Shown: one piece after another, positions 17,550-29,081 of the stretch
Layout: each line of letters opens with the position of its first letter
Numbering within the stretch: the stretch's first letter is position 1
Origin: Ensifer adhaerens
GTDB taxonomy: Bacteria; Pseudomonadota; Alphaproteobacteria; Rhizobiales; Rhizobiaceae
Direction of reading: 5' to 3'
Length of the DNA: 64,000 nucleotides
Assembly: GCF_002007205.1 (NCBI RefSeq)
Contig: NZ_LAZS01000006.1
Location: 868,001-932,000 of the forward strand
Notes under the pieces: model-generated
Told to the model about the DNA's origin: nothing
Database searches by the model: none
What the model saw: the letters and a program-made list of their open reading frames with translations, nothing else
Position numbers and translations under genes: made by a program

Positions 17550-17566
17550 CGCATTATTGGGGAGGC

Positions 17567-18553
17567 TCAGATCGCCTCCCAGCCATCCTTGGCGCTGGCG
17601 CGGTAGATCGCATCGATGAATTTCTGGTTGAGGCGCGAGTTCTCGAGCGTCACCACTTCCTCGTCCTCGCCCTTGGCGGCCCGGGCAAAGGCTTCCGCCT
17701 GCAGCTTGTACTGGCGCGCATCCTGGAAGCGGAAGAGCTGGGACTGGGCGTGGTTCTGGTTCGTCAGCTCCACCTCCTCGCGGCCGTAGCGGTCGGCGTT
17801 GAAGGGCGACTTCACCTCGATGAAGCCCTTGTCGCCATGGAAGACCATGACCTGGCGCGCGGCAAGCTGGGTGGAGATATAGAAACTCAGCTCGAAATCA
17901 CCGAAATCGGCCCTGACGCTCGAATAGATGTCCGTGCCGAACTCCGGATCGCGATCGGTATTCGCCTGCACCCGCACCGGCTCCTTGCCCGTGACGAAAC
18001 GCGTGGTGATTGTCGGGTAGACGCCGATATCGGGCAGTCCGCCGCCGCCGAGCGCGGGGATGTTGCGCATGTTGTTGGGGTCGCGATTGAAATAGGTGAA
18101 GGCGCCCTGGACGTGCCGCAGCCGGCCGATCGCGCCTTCGGCAATCAGCGAGCGCACCTTGCGCCAGACGGGGCTGTAGGTGACCATGAAGGCTTCGGCG
18201 ATCAGGACGCCGTTGCGGTCACGCGCGGCGATCAGCTGATCGATCTCCGAGGCGCGAAGCGCAATCGGCTTTTCGCACAGAACGTGCTTGCCGGCGTTGG
18301 CGGCCTTGACCGACCATTCCACGTGCTGCGCCGTCGGCAACGGAATATAGACCGCATCGATGACGTCGGATGCCAGCATCTCCTCGTAGGAGCCGAAAGC
18401 ATGCGGCGCGGAGAAGCGATCGGCCATCGCCCGGGCCCTGGCGAAATCGCGGCTGGCAACGGCTGAAACGACGGCGTTTTCCGCATCCTGAATGGCCGGC
18501 ACGACGAGATCGCGGCCGATCCGGGCCGTCGACAGAATTCCGAAACGTAACAT
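17567..18553 (-). CDS. Gfo/Idh/MocA-family NAD(P)-dependent oxidoreductase
   Basis: A 328-residue sugar/inositol-type dehydrogenase. The N-terminal Rossmann domain ([59 protein letters not shown]) and [12 protein letters not shown], with the substrate-site lysine of the EKP motif, are diagnostic. The C-terminal beta domain includes [11 protein letters not shown]. Substrate not predictable. It is transcribed alone, convergent with the four-helix gene and divergent from the aldo/keto reductase at 18754. Confidence 0.9.
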   Translation of the reverse strand: MLRFGILSTARIGRDLVVPAIQDAENAVVSAVASRDFARARAMADRFSAPHAFGSYEEMLASDVIDAVYIPLPTAQHVEWSVKAANAGKHVLCEKPIALRASEIDQLIAARDRNGVLIAEAFMVTYSPVWRKVRSLIAEGAIGRLRHVQGAFTYFNRDPNNMRNIPALGGGGLPDIGVYPTITTRFVTGKEPVRVQANTDRDPEFGTDIYSSVRADFGDFELSFYISTQLAARQVMVFHGDKGFIEVKSPFNADRYGREEVELTNQNHAQSQLFRFQDARQYKLQAEAFARAAKGEDEEVVTLENSRLNQKFIDAIYRASAKDGWEAI

Positions 18554-18753
18554 GGTGGAGCTCCCTGGTTTTTGTCGCCGAGACTAGCGCCGAGGTACGT
18601 ACCTAGCAAGCGGCAGACAGCAGTTTGGCCGAGAAGGGCGGCATGCAGAAAATTGCCGAAAGGCGGGTGACAATGTCAGCTTTTCTGCCCTATCTTTCCT
18701 TCGCAATCCTCCCGATCGCAACATGCCTTCATCCAGTCCAATGGAGCGAAACC

Positions 18754-19704
18754 ATGGAAAAACTGAGACTTGGCCGCACCGACCTGACAATCGCGCCCCT
18801 CGTCTTCGGCGGCAATGTCTTCGGCTGGACGGCCGACGAGAAGACCTCTTTCGCGCTGCTCGACGCCTTTTTCGATGCCGGGTTCAACGCCATCGACACC
18901 GCCGATGTCTATTCCTCCTGGGCGCCCGGCAACCAGGGCGGCGAGTCCGAAACGATTATCGGCAAGTGGCTGAAACAGTCGGGCCGGTCGCGCGACAAGG
19001 CCGTCATCGTCACCAAGGTCGGCTCCGAGCTCGGCCCCGATCGCAAGGGGCTCTCACGCCGCTGGATCCTGCAGGCGGTGGAGGATTCGCTGAAACGGCT
19101 CAAGACCGACCATATCGATCTCTACCTCTCCCATTGGCCTGATCCGGACACGCCCTATGAGGAGACGCTTGCGGCCTACGACCAATTGCTGACCGAGGGC
19201 AAGGTGCGGGCGATCGGCGCCTCCAACCTGAATTCTCTGCAACTGCGCGAGGCGCTCGACGTTTCCGCCAACCAGGGCCTGCCGCGCTATCAGGTGCTGC
19301 AGCCGGAATACAATCTCTACGACCGCGACGCCTTCGAAGGGCCGCTGCGCGATCTTTGCATATCCGAGGAGATCGGCGTCATCAGCTATTTCGGACTGGC
19401 CCGCGGCTTCCTTTCGGGGAAATACCGGACGCACAAGGACCTCGAAGGCTCAGTGCGCGGCAGCGGTGTCGAGAAATATCTCGACGGACGCGGCATGCGC
19501 ATCCTTGGCGTACTCGACGACATCTCGGCCGACACCGGCGCGACCCAGGCGGAAGTAGCCCTTGCCTGGATCCGGACACGCAAGGGCGTCACGGCACCGA
19601 TCGCCAGCGCCACCAGCCTTGCGCAATTGCAGAGCCTCATTCGCTCCGCTGAACTTGAGTTGTCGGACGAGGCGGTGCGAAAACTCAACGACGTCGGTGA
19701 ATGA
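18754..19704 (+). CDS. Aldo/keto reductase
   Basis: A 316-residue NADPH-dependent TIM-barrel reductase. FNAIDTADVYSSW supplies the catalytic Asp and Tyr, DKAVIVTKVGSELG the Lys, and HIDLYLSHWPDPDTPYEETL the His. Late blocks IGVISYFGLARGFLSGKY and VALAWIRTRKGVTAPIASAT form the cofactor pocket. The start MEKLRLGRTDLTIAP (18754) matches the family; the upstream open frame to 18625 is probably untranslated. The substrate is an unspecified aldehyde, ketone or sugar. A GNAT gene follows after 19 bases. Confidence 0.9.
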   Translation: MEKLRLGRTDLTIAPLVFGGNVFGWTADEKTSFALLDAFFDAGFNAIDTADVYSSWAPGNQGGESETIIGKWLKQSGRSRDKAVIVTKVGSELGPDRKGLSRRWILQAVEDSLKRLKTDHIDLYLSHWPDPDTPYEETLAAYDQLLTEGKVRAIGASNLNSLQLREALDVSANQGLPRYQVLQPEYNLYDRDAFEGPLRDLCISEEIGVISYFGLARGFLSGKYRTHKDLEGSVRGSGVEKYLDGRGMRILGVLDDISADTGATQAEVALAWIRTRKGVTAPIASATSLAQLQSLIRSAELELSDEAVRKLNDVGE

Positions 19705-19723
19705 CGGGAGCAAAAACAACCAA

Positions 19724-20197
19724 ATGGCATTGACGATACGCGCCGCGACAGGCGGCGACGAGGCGGACTGGCGCCGCCTCTGGGCGGGCTATGTCGCCTT
19801 TTCCGGCACCGATCTCGCCGGAGACATCATCGACCTTACCTGGAAGAGGCTGATCGATCCTTCGGCACCGCTCTTTGCGCGGCTGGCGATCCTCGACGCC
19901 CAGACGGTCGGATTCGCGATTTTCCAGGAACAGCTCGCGACCTTCTTCCGCCAGCCGATCTGCTACATCGAGGATCTCTATGTCGATCCCGCCGCGCGCG
20001 GAAAGGGCGTGGCGCGGACGATGATCGACGATCTCATTGCGCATTGCCAGGACAAGGGCTGGGACCGGCTCTACTGGTACACCGAGGCCGACAATACGAC
20101 GGCACGGCGGCTCTACGACCGCTACTCCGAAACCGACGAGCACGTGCGCTACAAGGTCAATTTCGGCACATTTCTCAAGTCCGGAAACCCGGCGTAA
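19724..20197 (+). CDS. GNAT-family N-acetyltransferase
   Basis: A 157-residue GNAT enzyme. CYIEDLYVDPAARGKGVART contains the acetyl-CoA pyrophosphate-binding loop (R/Q-x-x-G-x-G/A type) and WDRLYWYTEADNTTARRLYD the following strand and helix. Start MALTIRAATGGDE at 19724 has no strong ribosome-binding site, but the longer frame would overlap the aldo/keto reductase by over 140 bases. Substrate unknown. Its last ~49 bases overlap the end of the convergent M15-like gene if that gene runs to its stop at 20149. Confidence 0.88.
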   Translation: MALTIRAATGGDEADWRRLWAGYVAFSGTDLAGDIIDLTWKRLIDPSAPLFARLAILDAQTVGFAIFQEQLATFFRQPICYIEDLYVDPAARGKGVARTMIDDLIAHCQDKGWDRLYWYTEADNTTARRLYDRYSETDEHVRYKVNFGTFLKSGNPA

Positions 20198-20784
20198 GCG
20201 TCTTCATGACGGCCGGCCTGGTTCGCCATGCCGGCCTTGGTCAAAAGGCCGCGCGGCTGAATGAAACTTGAAATCCGCCGCGCCGGTCGCTCATGCCACT
20301 GGATGTTGAAGGCCCAGAGCTTGGGGAAGAAGCAGAGCGACGCGTAGGGCAGATGGTCGTGGATCCACCAGGCGATCGACTGCCAGCCGCCGATTTCGCC
20401 GCGCCGGTCCCAGACCCAGGGGATAACGATGCAGGCGGTGGCACCGATGCAGCCGTCGGCGTCGCGCATGTCCCAGATGTGGTCGGCGGCAGAGGCGGCA
20501 TTGGTCGAGCAGTTGAGACCGTTGGCATTGCCGAAGCCATTGACGGCACGGTTGCGATAACCGGAGCGGATGACGAGACGGCCGAACGTCGCCTCCAGCG
20601 GCTCCAACAACTCCTCGCAGAGGCGGCGTCCTGCCTCGATCGCCAGGTCCGGATCATCGGGAATGTTCGGGATGCGGTAGAAATCGGCGATCTCCGAATG
20701 CAGGAAATCGCGGAAGAAGAAGTTTCGGGAAAGCCGCACCCGGCCGAGATCTTCAAGGCCTTTCATCGAGCCGGGCTTCTTCAT
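20149..20784 (-). CDS. Peptidase M15-like (DD-carboxypeptidase fold) protein
   Basis: A 211-residue protein with LSRNFFFRDFLHSEIADFYR, LLEPLEATFGRLVIRSGYRN, then AADHIWDM and WWIHDHLPYASLCFFPKLWA. The substrate-core SGYRN and the later H/D and H-D-H motifs resemble M15/VanY-type zinc peptidases and phage tail-associated relatives, but the canonical SxHxxGxAxD motif is not obvious, so catalytic activity is uncertain. AAGGAAAG upstream of ATG 20784 fits the start. No signal peptide is visible. The C-terminal 16 codons overlap the convergent GNAT gene. Confidence 0.55.
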   Translation of the reverse strand: MKKPGSMKGLEDLGRVRLSRNFFFRDFLHSEIADFYRIPNIPDDPDLAIEAGRRLCEELLEPLEATFGRLVIRSGYRNRAVNGFGNANGLNCSTNAASAADHIWDMRDADGCIGATACIVIPWVWDRRGEIGGWQSIAWWIHDHLPYASLCFFPKLWAFNIQWHERPARRISSFIQPRGLLTKAGMANQAGRHEDAYAGFPDLRNVPKLTL

Positions 20785-20875
20785 CGTCTTTCCTTCTCGT
20801 CTCAATGGACGCGTGGACCAAACCGCAGGTATTCCAGTTCTTGCCCTGCCAGGACACCCGATTTCGCACCGGCGG

Positions 20876-21766
20876 CTAGCCGCTGTGGCGGAAGAAATCG
20901 ATGAAGGCGCGCAGCGCCGGCCGCATCTGCCGCCGGCTCGGATAATAGAGATAGGGACCGGCATAGGGTGCGCACCAGTCCTCCATGACGCGCTGCAGCT
21001 TGCCTTCGGCGATCGCGGTCTCGACACGGGACAGAAAGAGATAGGCGAGGCCGGCCCCGCCCATTGCCGCCTTGATGATCGGACGGTCCTCGCCGAGGAT
21101 CAGCGGCCCCTCGACCGATACCGTCAGTTCCTCGCCATCCTTCTCGAACTCCCAGCGATAGAGTGTGCCGTTGGAAAAACGCCGGCGGATGCAGCGATGT
21201 GCCGCGAGATCGCGCGGATGCTGCGGCCGCCCATGACGCTCGAAATAGCCGGGTGATGCGACAACGGCGCTTTCGAGCTCCGGCCCGACCTTTACCGCGA
21301 TCATGTCGGCCTCCAGGCTCTCGCCGAGCCTGATGCCGGCGTCATAGCCCTCCTCGACGATATCGGTGAAACCGTCCTCGTTGGCGATTTCGAGCACGAT
21401 CTCGGGATAGAGATCGAGGAAGGTCCCGAGCCGCGGCGCGAGAATGAGATCCGCGGCAAAACGCGGCGCGGTGATGCGGAGATTGCCGGCGGGACGCTCG
21501 CGGGCATCAGCGGCCGCTTCCAATGCATGGGCGATCTCTTCCAGTGCCGGCGCCAGCCTTTCCAACAAGCGGCGGCCCTCCTCCGTCGGCGCGACGCTGC
21601 GGGTGGTGCGTGCCAGCAGGCGAATGCCGAGGCTCGCCTCCAGGCTGCCGACGGCGTGACTGACGGCCGACGGCGCCACGCCGAGTTCCCGCGCAGCGCC
21701 GCGAAAGCTGCCATGGGCGGCAACGGCGGCCAATACCGCGAGTTGGGAGAGCTGCGTTCTGTTCAT
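20876..21766 (-). CDS. LysR-family transcriptional regulator
   Basis: A 296-residue LysR regulator. The winged HTH occupies residues 1-60 ([40 protein letters not shown]) and the rest is a periplasmic-binding-protein-like effector domain ([20 protein letters not shown]). It is divergent from the aldo/keto reductase at 22006 with 239 bases between, the usual layout for a LysR regulator and its target. Effector unknown. Confidence 0.92.
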   Translation of the reverse strand: MNRTQLSQLAVLAAVAAHGSFRGAARELGVAPSAVSHAVGSLEASLGIRLLARTTRSVAPTEEGRRLLERLAPALEEIAHALEAAADARERPAGNLRITAPRFAADLILAPRLGTFLDLYPEIVLEIANEDGFTDIVEEGYDAGIRLGESLEADMIAVKVGPELESAVVASPGYFERHGRPQHPRDLAAHRCIRRRFSNGTLYRWEFEKDGEELTVSVEGPLILGEDRPIIKAAMGGAGLAYLFLSRVETAIAEGKLQRVMEDWCAPYAGPYLYYPSRRQMRPALRAFIDFFRHSG

Positions 21767-22005
21767 TGATCGAAATAATAGAACAGCCCGTGAGAATTGA
21801 CAGTGATTTTCAGCCGACGCGTACGGGCCTATTCTCTCTGTGTCGCCAACGTCAGGACGCAGCGAGGATCTCGTCAGCGTTGGCAGAGGGAATCCATCGC
21901 TTGGCCACGAAGTGCCGCGACGGACCCAGCCACGAGTTCACGCATTGGACACCAGACGTGCCCTCCCAGCGCGTTTCCGACGCGTATCACCCGAAAGGAA
22001 ACGAC

Positions 22006-23001
<996 letters not shown>

Positions 23002-23100
23002 GCCAAAAATTCTCTCCGCTTCCTGGAGCGGAGAGAATGCCCATCGAAATTCCCGCTGAACGCACTACCTCTGAGCTACAAGCAACCGGGGAGGAGCGGG

Positions 23101-23463
23101 ATGTCCGACGAGCAAGCGATCAGTGCAGTGGTGCACCTCTATGTGGATGGCATGGCCTTTGCCAACGAGGGGGCGCTGCGCAAGGCTTTCCATCCCGATG
23201 CCGCGATCATCGGAAACTACAAGGGCGCGCTCGAATGGATGACGCGTGACGGCTTCATCAAGGCTATTCTCGACACCGGCGCTTCGCCGCCCGGCAGCCA
23301 GCCGGAAATGGACGTGCAGATGATCGACATCACCGGCGATGCGGCCACCGTGAAAGTCGTCGACAGCTTCGCCGGCGAGCGCTTTTCCGACTATCTGTCG
23401 TTGGTCAAGATCGACGGCCGCTGGCTGATCGTCAACAAGATCTACCACCTGCACGCCGGATGA
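23101..23463 (+). CDS. NTF2-like protein, lumazine-binding-type (SnoaL superfamily)
   Basis: A 120-residue cone-shaped alpha+beta-barrel protein. VVHLYVDGMAFANEGALRKA, FHPDAAIIGNYKGALEWMTR and the C-terminal SLVKIDGRWLIVNKIYHLHA are typical of the putative lumazine-binding/NTF2-like family. Function unknown; many are small-molecule isomerases or binding proteins. GGGGAGGAGCGGG upstream is a strong ribosome-binding site. Its stop overlaps the VOC start (ATGA), so the two are cotranslated. Confidence 0.8.
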   Translation: MSDEQAISAVVHLYVDGMAFANEGALRKAFHPDAAIIGNYKGALEWMTRDGFIKAILDTGASPPGSQPEMDVQMIDITGDAATVKVVDSFAGERFSDYLSLVKIDGRWLIVNKIYHLHAG

Positions 23464-23861
23464 CGGAACCGGCACCCGCTCCCCTAACCACGACCGGCCG
23501 TCTCATCGCCATCGAGCATGTGCAGCTCGCGATGCCTGAAGGCGGCGAAGACCGGGCGCGCGGCTTTTACGGCGCACTGCTGGGGCTGACGGAGGTTGCC
23601 AAGCCGGCCAATCTTCTTGCCCGTGGCGGCTGCTGGTTCGAGCAGGGCAGCATCCGCCTGCACCTCGGCATCGACCGGGAGTTCGTGCCGGCGCGCAAGG
23701 CCCATCCGGCCTTCCTGGTCGACGATCTCGAGCGGATGATCCTCAGGCTCGAAGCCGGCGGTGTGGCGATCACCGAGGATGAGCCGCTTGCCGGCTACCG
23801 CAGGTGCCATGCCAGCGATCCCTTCGGCAATCGCATCGAACTGATGCAGCGGGCGCAATAG
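23460..23861 (+). CDS. VOC-family protein (glyoxalase fold)
   Basis: A 133-residue VOC protein: IAIEHVQLAMPEGGEDRARG at the N-terminus (His as first possible metal ligand), then RLHLGIDREF and CHASDPFGNRIELMQ with the final Glu. It overlaps the preceding NTF2-like gene by 4 bases and is followed by a perfect bidirectional terminator. Substrate unknown. Confidence 0.85.
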   Translation: MTEPAPAPLTTTGRLIAIEHVQLAMPEGGEDRARGFYGALLGLTEVAKPANLLARGGCWFEQGSIRLHLGIDREFVPARKAHPAFLVDDLERMILRLEAGGVAITEDEPLAGYRRCHASDPFGNRIELMQRAQ

Positions 23862-23871
23862 GCCGCAACGA

Positions 23872-23900
23872 AAAGGGCCGCTGCAGTGCAGCGGCCCTTT
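23872..23900. terminator. Bidirectional terminator between the VOC gene and pheT
   Basis: AAAGGGCCGCTGCA, one unpaired G, then TGCAGCGGCCCTTT: a perfect 14-bp inverted repeat with A-rich and T-rich outer ends, so it can stop transcription from both sides. The loop in RNA would open to the central bases. Confidence 0.88.
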
Positions 23901-23923
23901 CGGTATCCGTTTTGTCGATCGGA

Positions 23924-26350
23924 TCAGGCGCGCAGAACGCCGCCGGTCGTCTTCGTCACATTGGCGACGATCTTGGCGGTGAGCGCCTCGAAATCCTCGT
24001 CGGTCAGCGTGCGCTCGACCGGCTGGATGGTCACCTCGATGGCGATCGACTTCTTGCCTTCGCCGAGCGACGCACCTTCGAAGACGTCGAAGACGCTGAC
24101 GCCGGTCACCAGCTTGCGGTCGGCACCGGAGGCGGCACGCAGGATGGCGCCGGCTTCCACCGCCTTGTCGACGACGAAGGCGAAGTCGCGCTTGACCGCC
24201 TGGAACGGCGAAAGGTCGAGCGCCGGCTTGGTGCGGGTCGCCTTCTTCTTCGGTTCGGGCATGGCGTCGACATAGATCTCGAAGCCTGAGAGCGCGCCCG
24301 AAACGTCGAGCGCTTCGAGCGTCTTCGGATGGAACTCGCCGAAGGTACCGAGAACGATCTTCGGGCCGAGCTTGATCGTGCCGGAGCGGCCCGGATGATA
24401 CCAGGCGGGACCACCCGGCTCGAACTGGACGTTGCCCATCGGCACACCGCAGGCTTCGAGCACGGCGATCGCGTCGGCCTTGGCATCGAAGACGTCGACC
24501 GGCTTGCCGCCGCCCTTGGCCGCGTTCGACCAAAGACGTCCGGCGCCGTTGAGCGAGGCCGTGCCGCGGCGGATGCCGCCGGCAACGCGGCGCTGGGCGT
24601 CCGGCGTGTCGCCTTCATAGGTGCCCGAGACTTCGAAGAGCGCAACGTCGCCGAAGCCCTTGTCGGCATTGCGCTGGGCAGCCGTCAAAAGGCCCGGCAG
24701 CAGCGACGGGCGCATGTCCGACATGTCGGAAGCGATCGGATTGGCCAGCTTCAGCGCCGGCGCACCACCGCCGAAGAGCTTCGCCTGCTCTTCCGAGATG
24801 AATGACCAGGTGACCGCTTCCAGCATGCCGCGGCCGGCAAGCGCGCGCTTGGCAAGGCGGGTGCGGATCTGCAGCGTCGTCAGGATCTTGCCGTTGACGG
24901 TGCCATGGCTCGGCAAGGGGGCAGCGACGATGTTGTCGACGCCGTGGATGCGCATGACCTCTTCGACGAGATCGGCCTTGCCGTCGACATCCGGACGCCA
25001 GGACGGAACCGACACCCTGAAGCGCGCTCCGGAACCTTCGACGCCGAAGCCGAGCTTCTGCAGGATCGAGACGCTCTCTTCGGAGGAGACTTCGAGGCCG
25101 GTCAGCCGCTTCACTTCGGAAACCGGGAAGTCGACGACCTTCGGCTGGTAGCCGGCATAGCCGACCACTTCGGCCTTGGCAGCCGTGCCACCGCAGAGTT
25201 CGAGCACCAGCGCGGTGGTGCGCTCGAGACCGGGCACCATGTATTCCGGATCGACGCCGCGCTCGAAGCGGTAGCGCGCATCGGTGATGATGCCGAGCGT
25301 GCGGCCGGTCTTGGCGATGTTCATCGGATCCCAGAGTGCGGACTCGATCAAGACGTCGGTAGTGTTCTCGTCGCAGCCGGAATGCTCACCCCCCATGACG
25401 CCGCCGATCGACTCGATCGCCTTTTCGTCAGCGATGACGACGTTGTTGGGGCCGAGCTTGTATTCGCGCTGGTCGAGCGCCATCACCGTCTCGCCGTCCC
25501 TGGCGCGGCGGACCGTCAGGTTGCCCTTGACCTTGGCGGCGTCGAAGACGTGCATCGGCCGGCCCTGGTCGAAGGTCATGTAATTGGTGATGTCGACCAG
25601 CGCGTTGATCGGGCGCAGGCCGATCGCCAGCAGCCGCTGCTGCATCCACTTCGGCGACGGGCCGTTCTTGACGCCGCGCACAAGTCGCAGCGAGAAGCCC
25701 GGGCAGAGATGGGCGTCTTCGTCGAGGTCGAGCGTCAGCTTCACCGGTGTTTCGCCGTCGACGGCAAAGGACGGTGCAGGCCGCGCCTTCAGCGTGCCGA
25801 GGCCGGAGGCGGCGAGGTCACGGGCGATGCCATAGACGCTGGTGCAGTCCGGGCGGTTCGGGGTGAGGTTGATCTCGATCATCGGATCGTCGAGGCCGGC
25901 GTAAGCAGCATAGCTCGTGCCGACAGGCGCATCATCAGGCAGGTCGATGATGCCGTTGTGATCCTCGGAGATCTGCAGCTCCTTTTCCGAGCACATCATG
26001 CCGCGGCTTTCGACGCCACGGATGGTGCCGACGGCGAGCGTCACGTCGATGCCGGGCACGTAGGTGCCGGGTGCGGCGAAGGCGCCGACGAGGCCGGCGC
26101 GCGCATTCGGTGCGCCGCAGACGACCTGGACCGGAGCGCCGGAGCCGGTATCGACCATCAGCACGCGCAGCTTGTCGGCGTTCGGATGCTGCTCGGCCGA
26201 AACGACCTTGGCGATGACGAAGGGCTTGAAGGCGGCCTTGTCGTCGACATCTTCCACTTCGAGCCCGATCATCGTCAGGCGCGCGCAGATCTCTTCCAGC
26301 GAAGCGTCGGTTTCAAGGTGGTCCTTGAGCCAGGAAAGCGTGAATTTCAT
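23924..26350 (-). CDS. pheT: Phenylalanyl-tRNA synthetase beta subunit
   Basis: An 808-residue PheT, full length. The N-terminus [20 protein letters not shown] is followed by the tRNA-binding OB domain ([15 protein letters not shown] region), B3/B4 editing domain ([20 protein letters not shown]), B5, and the catalytic-like core; the C-terminus carries the ferredoxin-like anticodon-binding domain ([20 protein letters not shown]). With PheS it forms the alpha2-beta2 enzyme charging tRNA-Phe. It lies 29 bases after pheS, in one transcript. Confidence 0.97.
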   Translation of the reverse strand: MKFTLSWLKDHLETDASLEEICARLTMIGLEVEDVDDKAAFKPFVIAKVVSAEQHPNADKLRVLMVDTGSGAPVQVVCGAPNARAGLVGAFAAPGTYVPGIDVTLAVGTIRGVESRGMMCSEKELQISEDHNGIIDLPDDAPVGTSYAAYAGLDDPMIEINLTPNRPDCTSVYGIARDLAASGLGTLKARPAPSFAVDGETPVKLTLDLDEDAHLCPGFSLRLVRGVKNGPSPKWMQQRLLAIGLRPINALVDITNYMTFDQGRPMHVFDAAKVKGNLTVRRARDGETVMALDQREYKLGPNNVVIADEKAIESIGGVMGGEHSGCDENTTDVLIESALWDPMNIAKTGRTLGIITDARYRFERGVDPEYMVPGLERTTALVLELCGGTAAKAEVVGYAGYQPKVVDFPVSEVKRLTGLEVSSEESVSILQKLGFGVEGSGARFRVSVPSWRPDVDGKADLVEEVMRIHGVDNIVAAPLPSHGTVNGKILTTLQIRTRLAKRALAGRGMLEAVTWSFISEEQAKLFGGGAPALKLANPIASDMSDMRPSLLPGLLTAAQRNADKGFGDVALFEVSGTYEGDTPDAQRRVAGGIRRGTASLNGAGRLWSNAAKGGGKPVDVFDAKADAIAVLEACGVPMGNVQFEPGGPAWYHPGRSGTIKLGPKIVLGTFGEFHPKTLEALDVSGALSGFEIYVDAMPEPKKKATRTKPALDLSPFQAVKRDFAFVVDKAVEAGAILRAASGADRKLVTGVSVFDVFEGASLGEGKKSIAIEVTIQPVERTLTDEDFEALTAKIVANVTKTTGGVLRA

Positions 26351-26379
26351 GATTTCACCTGTGTCCTAATTTTTCGCGA

Positions 26380-27462
26380 TCAGGCCGAAAGACCACCGAA
26401 CAGCGTCGGCATGTCGAGCGGGCGGAAGCCGTAATGGGTCATCCAGCGAACGTCGGCGTTGAAGAAGTCACGCAGGTCCGGCATGCCGTACTTCAGCATG
26501 GCGATGCGATCGAGGCCCATGCCCCAGGCAAAGCCCTGGTACTCGTCCGGGTCGAGGCCGCCTGCGCGCAGCACGTTCGGATGCACCATGCCGCAGCCCA
26601 GAATCTCCATCCAGTCGGTGCCTTCGCCGAACTTGACGATCGGACCGGAGCGGTCGCACTGGATGTCGACCTCGAAGGACGGCTCGGTGAAGGGGAAGAA
26701 CGACGGGCGGAAGCGCATCGTCACCTGGTCGACCTCGAAGAAAGCCTTGCAGAACTCTTCCAGCACCCAGCGCATGTTGGCGACATTCGCCGCCTTGTCG
26801 ATCACCAGGCCTTCGACCTGGTGGAACATCGGCGAGTGGGTCGCGTCGGAATCCTGGCGGTAGGTCTTGCCGGGGATGATGATGCGGATCGGCGGCTTCT
26901 GCGCTTCCATCGTGCGGATCTGCACCGGCGAGGTGTGCGTGCGCAGCACTTTGCGCTCACCCTTCTCGTCCGGATTGAAGAAGAAGGTGTCGTGCATCTC
27001 GCGAGCCGGATGGCCCTCGGGGAAGTTCAGCGCCGTGAAGTTGTAGTAGTCGGTCTCGATGTCAGGACCTTCGGCGATCGAGAAGCCCATGTCGCCAAAG
27101 ATCGCGGTGATCTCGTCGACGATCTGGCTGATCGGATGAATGCGGCCGCGCTCGGCCGGCGACGAGCGCACCGGCAGGCTGATATCGACGGTCTCGCGGG
27201 CCAGACGCTCGGCGATCGCCTGGTCCTTCAGCGCCGACTTGCGGGCGGCGATCGCGTCGGCGACCGTGCTCTTCAGCGCGTTGATCTGGGCGCCGCGGGT
27301 CTGGCGCTCCTCCGGCGTCATGGTGCCGAGCGTCTTCAGGAGCTCGGAGATCGAGCCCTTTTTGCCGAGCGCGTTGACGCGCACAGCCTCGATCGATCCT
27401 TCGTCGCCAGCGGCGTCGATGTCCGCCAGCAGTGTCCGTTCCAGTGTTTCCAGTTCGCTCAT
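26380..27462 (-). CDS. pheS: Phenylalanyl-tRNA synthetase alpha subunit
   Basis: A 360-residue PheS. The N-terminal coiled coil ([20 protein letters not shown]) binds tRNA; class II motif 2 ([35 protein letters not shown]) and motif 3 ([17 protein letters not shown]) are intact. Start chosen at ATG 27462; the upstream open frame to 27765 belongs to the preceding gene's other strand context. Only 52 bases separate it from the kinase-like gene and no leader-peptide attenuator is evident. Confidence 0.97.
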   Translation of the reverse strand: MSELETLERTLLADIDAAGDEGSIEAVRVNALGKKGSISELLKTLGTMTPEERQTRGAQINALKSTVADAIAARKSALKDQAIAERLARETVDISLPVRSSPAERGRIHPISQIVDEITAIFGDMGFSIAEGPDIETDYYNFTALNFPEGHPAREMHDTFFFNPDEKGERKVLRTHTSPVQIRTMEAQKPPIRIIIPGKTYRQDSDATHSPMFHQVEGLVIDKAANVANMRWVLEEFCKAFFEVDQVTMRFRPSFFPFTEPSFEVDIQCDRSGPIVKFGEGTDWMEILGCGMVHPNVLRAGGLDPDEYQGFAWGMGLDRIAMLKYGMPDLRDFFNADVRWMTHYGFRPLDMPTLFGGLSA

Positions 27463-27514
27463 TCTGTCCTGCCTCGATGCGGGAATGGGTTCGGTTCTAT
27501 ATCGGTTCTTGTCT

Positions 27515-28288
27515 TCAGGAATGTGATTGGGTTGCACCCGCCAGATAGTCCGTCGCAGCGATAAAGCGGATGATGTCGTTGCCCTGCCGGATGCGCAGCA
27601 GGAAGCGCGCCAGCGGCAGGAAGCGGATGAAGAGCGGCATGATCTCAGCGAGTGCCCTGTTGGCTTCCGCCGGAGCTGCGCGTTTCCAGGCGGCAAAGGC
27701 CGCGGCCGGGGTTTCCGGTTGCAAGGCACGGCTCGCCACCTGCAGGAACAGGAGCCAGAGGTCACGCGCTTGGGCGGTCGCCAGAGGCATCACGCTCGCG
27801 GGCACTTCTTCGAAATCGAGGAAACCGAACTCGCCGCCCTCAAGGATGAAATCGCGCGGATGCGGACGTCCATGGCAGAGGCCCGCGCGGTGCAGGCGCC
27901 CGAGTTCCGCAGCACAACGCACCAGCAGCTGGTCATGTGCGTCGGCGTCGCTGTCGCGCAGCGGTCCCATATGTTTGCTGACGGGCAGGCCAAGGTGGGA
28001 GAGAACCAGCACCTTCGGCCCACGGTAAACGACGTCCGGCGTCAAGAAACCGGCCGCGGAGAAGGTCGCGATCTGGCGAACTTCGCGCTCGATCATGCCC
28101 TCGACGTCAAGAAGCGGCGATGGCGATAGCACCGGGACGCCGCCGAGCCGGGCGACGAACGCCTGCGCACGCAGAGCAAGACGGGGGCCGGGACGCCGAT
28201 AGCGCTTGATCCAAACCATCCGATCCTTGAGATCGCAGCGCTCGACGCGCCCCCGGCCGGCGGCAAGCGCTGCCAGCAGAGCCCTCAT
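27515..28288 (-). CDS. Kinase-fold protein with unusual catalytic loop (LPS-kinase/RIO-like)
   Basis: About 257 residues resembling small kinase-fold proteins of the KdkA/WaaP type: [20 protein letters not shown] (helix C region), [19 protein letters not shown] (hinge), [20 protein letters not shown] (catalytic loop) and [12 protein letters not shown] (metal loop). The usual HxD of the loop reads HGRPHPRD, so the catalytic base is changed or displaced. Start is uncertain: ATG 28288 is used, GTG 28342 is possible, and ATG 28399 would begin inside the rplT terminator. It sits between rplT and pheS. Confidence 0.6.
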   Translation of the reverse strand: MRALLAALAAGRGRVERCDLKDRMVWIKRYRRPGPRLALRAQAFVARLGGVPVLSPSPLLDVEGMIEREVRQIATFSAAGFLTPDVVYRGPKVLVLSHLGLPVSKHMGPLRDSDADAHDQLLVRCAAELGRLHRAGLCHGRPHPRDFILEGGEFGFLDFEEVPASVMPLATAQARDLWLLFLQVASRALQPETPAAAFAAWKRAAPAEANRALAEIMPLFIRFLPLARFLLRIRQGNDIIRFIAATDYLAGATQSHS

Positions 28289-28354
28289 ATCGTCGTCATC
28301 AAGCTCCGGGACCGCCGATGGTCCCCTTCGATCGTGGTACACTTTCGTCCCGTA

Positions 28355-28394
28355 CAACAAGAAAAACCCGCGCCAGCCCTGCCAGCGCGGGTTT
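28355..28394 (-). terminator. Terminator of the rpmI-rplT operon
   Basis: On the minus strand AAACCCGCGC and GCGCGGGTTT pair as a 10-bp stem around a short internal loop, followed by TTCTTGTT. It lies 40 bases after the rplT stop and separates rplT from the kinase-like gene. Confidence 0.85.
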
Positions 28395-28433
28395 CCCAAC
28401 TAATTTCAAAAACGATTTTGGGAAAACGCTGGC

Positions 28434-28838
28434 TTAACGAACAGCGCTTTCAAACTCGTTTGCCGTGCCGGCTTCCTTGAGGTAGGCGAGCGCCTTCTTG
28501 GAAGCTTCGACGAGAGCGCCGAATGCTGCCGGCTCATGGATAGCCATGTCGGACAGAACCTTGCGGTCGACTTCGATGCCAGCCTTGTTCAGGCCGTCGA
28601 TGAAGCGGCCGTAGGTCAGGCCGAATTCGCGGACGGCAGCGTTGATACGCTGGATCCAGAGAGCGCGGAAGTTGCGCTTGTTGACCTTGCGGTCGCGGTA
28701 AGCGTACTGCTTCGAACGGTCAACCGCTGCCTTGGCGGCGCGGATGGTGTTCTTGCGACGGCCGTAGAAGCCCTTGGCTGCCTTCAGCGTCTTCTTGTGC
28801 TTTGCGTGGGCGGTAACGCCGCGTTTTACACGTGCCAT
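28434..28838 (-). CDS. rplT: 50S ribosomal protein L20
   Basis: A 134-residue L20 beginning [20 protein letters not shown] and containing [20 protein letters not shown], both invariant family blocks. L20 binds 23S rRNA early in large-subunit assembly and, in other bacteria, represses its own operon. The C-terminus is ~15 residues longer than in E. coli, usual for alphaproteobacteria. It follows rpmI by 39 bases and ends at a strong terminator. Confidence 0.98.
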   Translation of the reverse strand: MARVKRGVTAHAKHKKTLKAAKGFYGRRKNTIRAAKAAVDRSKQYAYRDRKVNKRNFRALWIQRINAAVREFGLTYGRFIDGLNKAGIEVDRKVLSDMAIHEPAAFGALVEASKKALAYLKEAGTANEFESAVR

Positions 28839-28877
28839 GTCATGATCTCCTTAACGTGTCCAATATGCCTGAAAGTC

Positions 28878-29081
28878 TTAGAGACCGTTGGGCAGATAGT
28901 TCTTGACGACCTTCTTGCCGTCGGGCTCGGCGAGAACCATGGTTCCACGCGCGTCGCGAATGAACTTATTGGTACGCTTGATCATGCCGTGGCGCTTGCC
29001 AGCAGCCGCTGCACGAACCTTGCCGGTTGCGGTGATCTTGAACCGCTTCTTGGCAGACGATTTCGTCTTCATCTTGGGCAT
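28878..29081 (-). CDS. rpmI: 50S ribosomal protein L35
   Basis: A 67-residue L35, starting [20 protein letters not shown] and ending with the usual LPNGL-like tail. It is the first gene of the rpmI-rplT pair. In most bacteria infC lies directly upstream; here infC is 3.7 kb away, and the 217 bases upstream of rpmI must hold a separate promoter or an RNA leader. Confidence 0.98.
   Translation of the reverse strand: MPKMKTKSSAKKRFKITATGKVRAAAAGKRHGMIKRTNKFIRDARGTMVLAEPDGKKVVKNYLPNGL

Noticed and set aside
24905-26434. A 509-residue open frame opposite pheT
   Set aside because: Antisense to an essential synthetase gene; composition is typical of a shadow frame.
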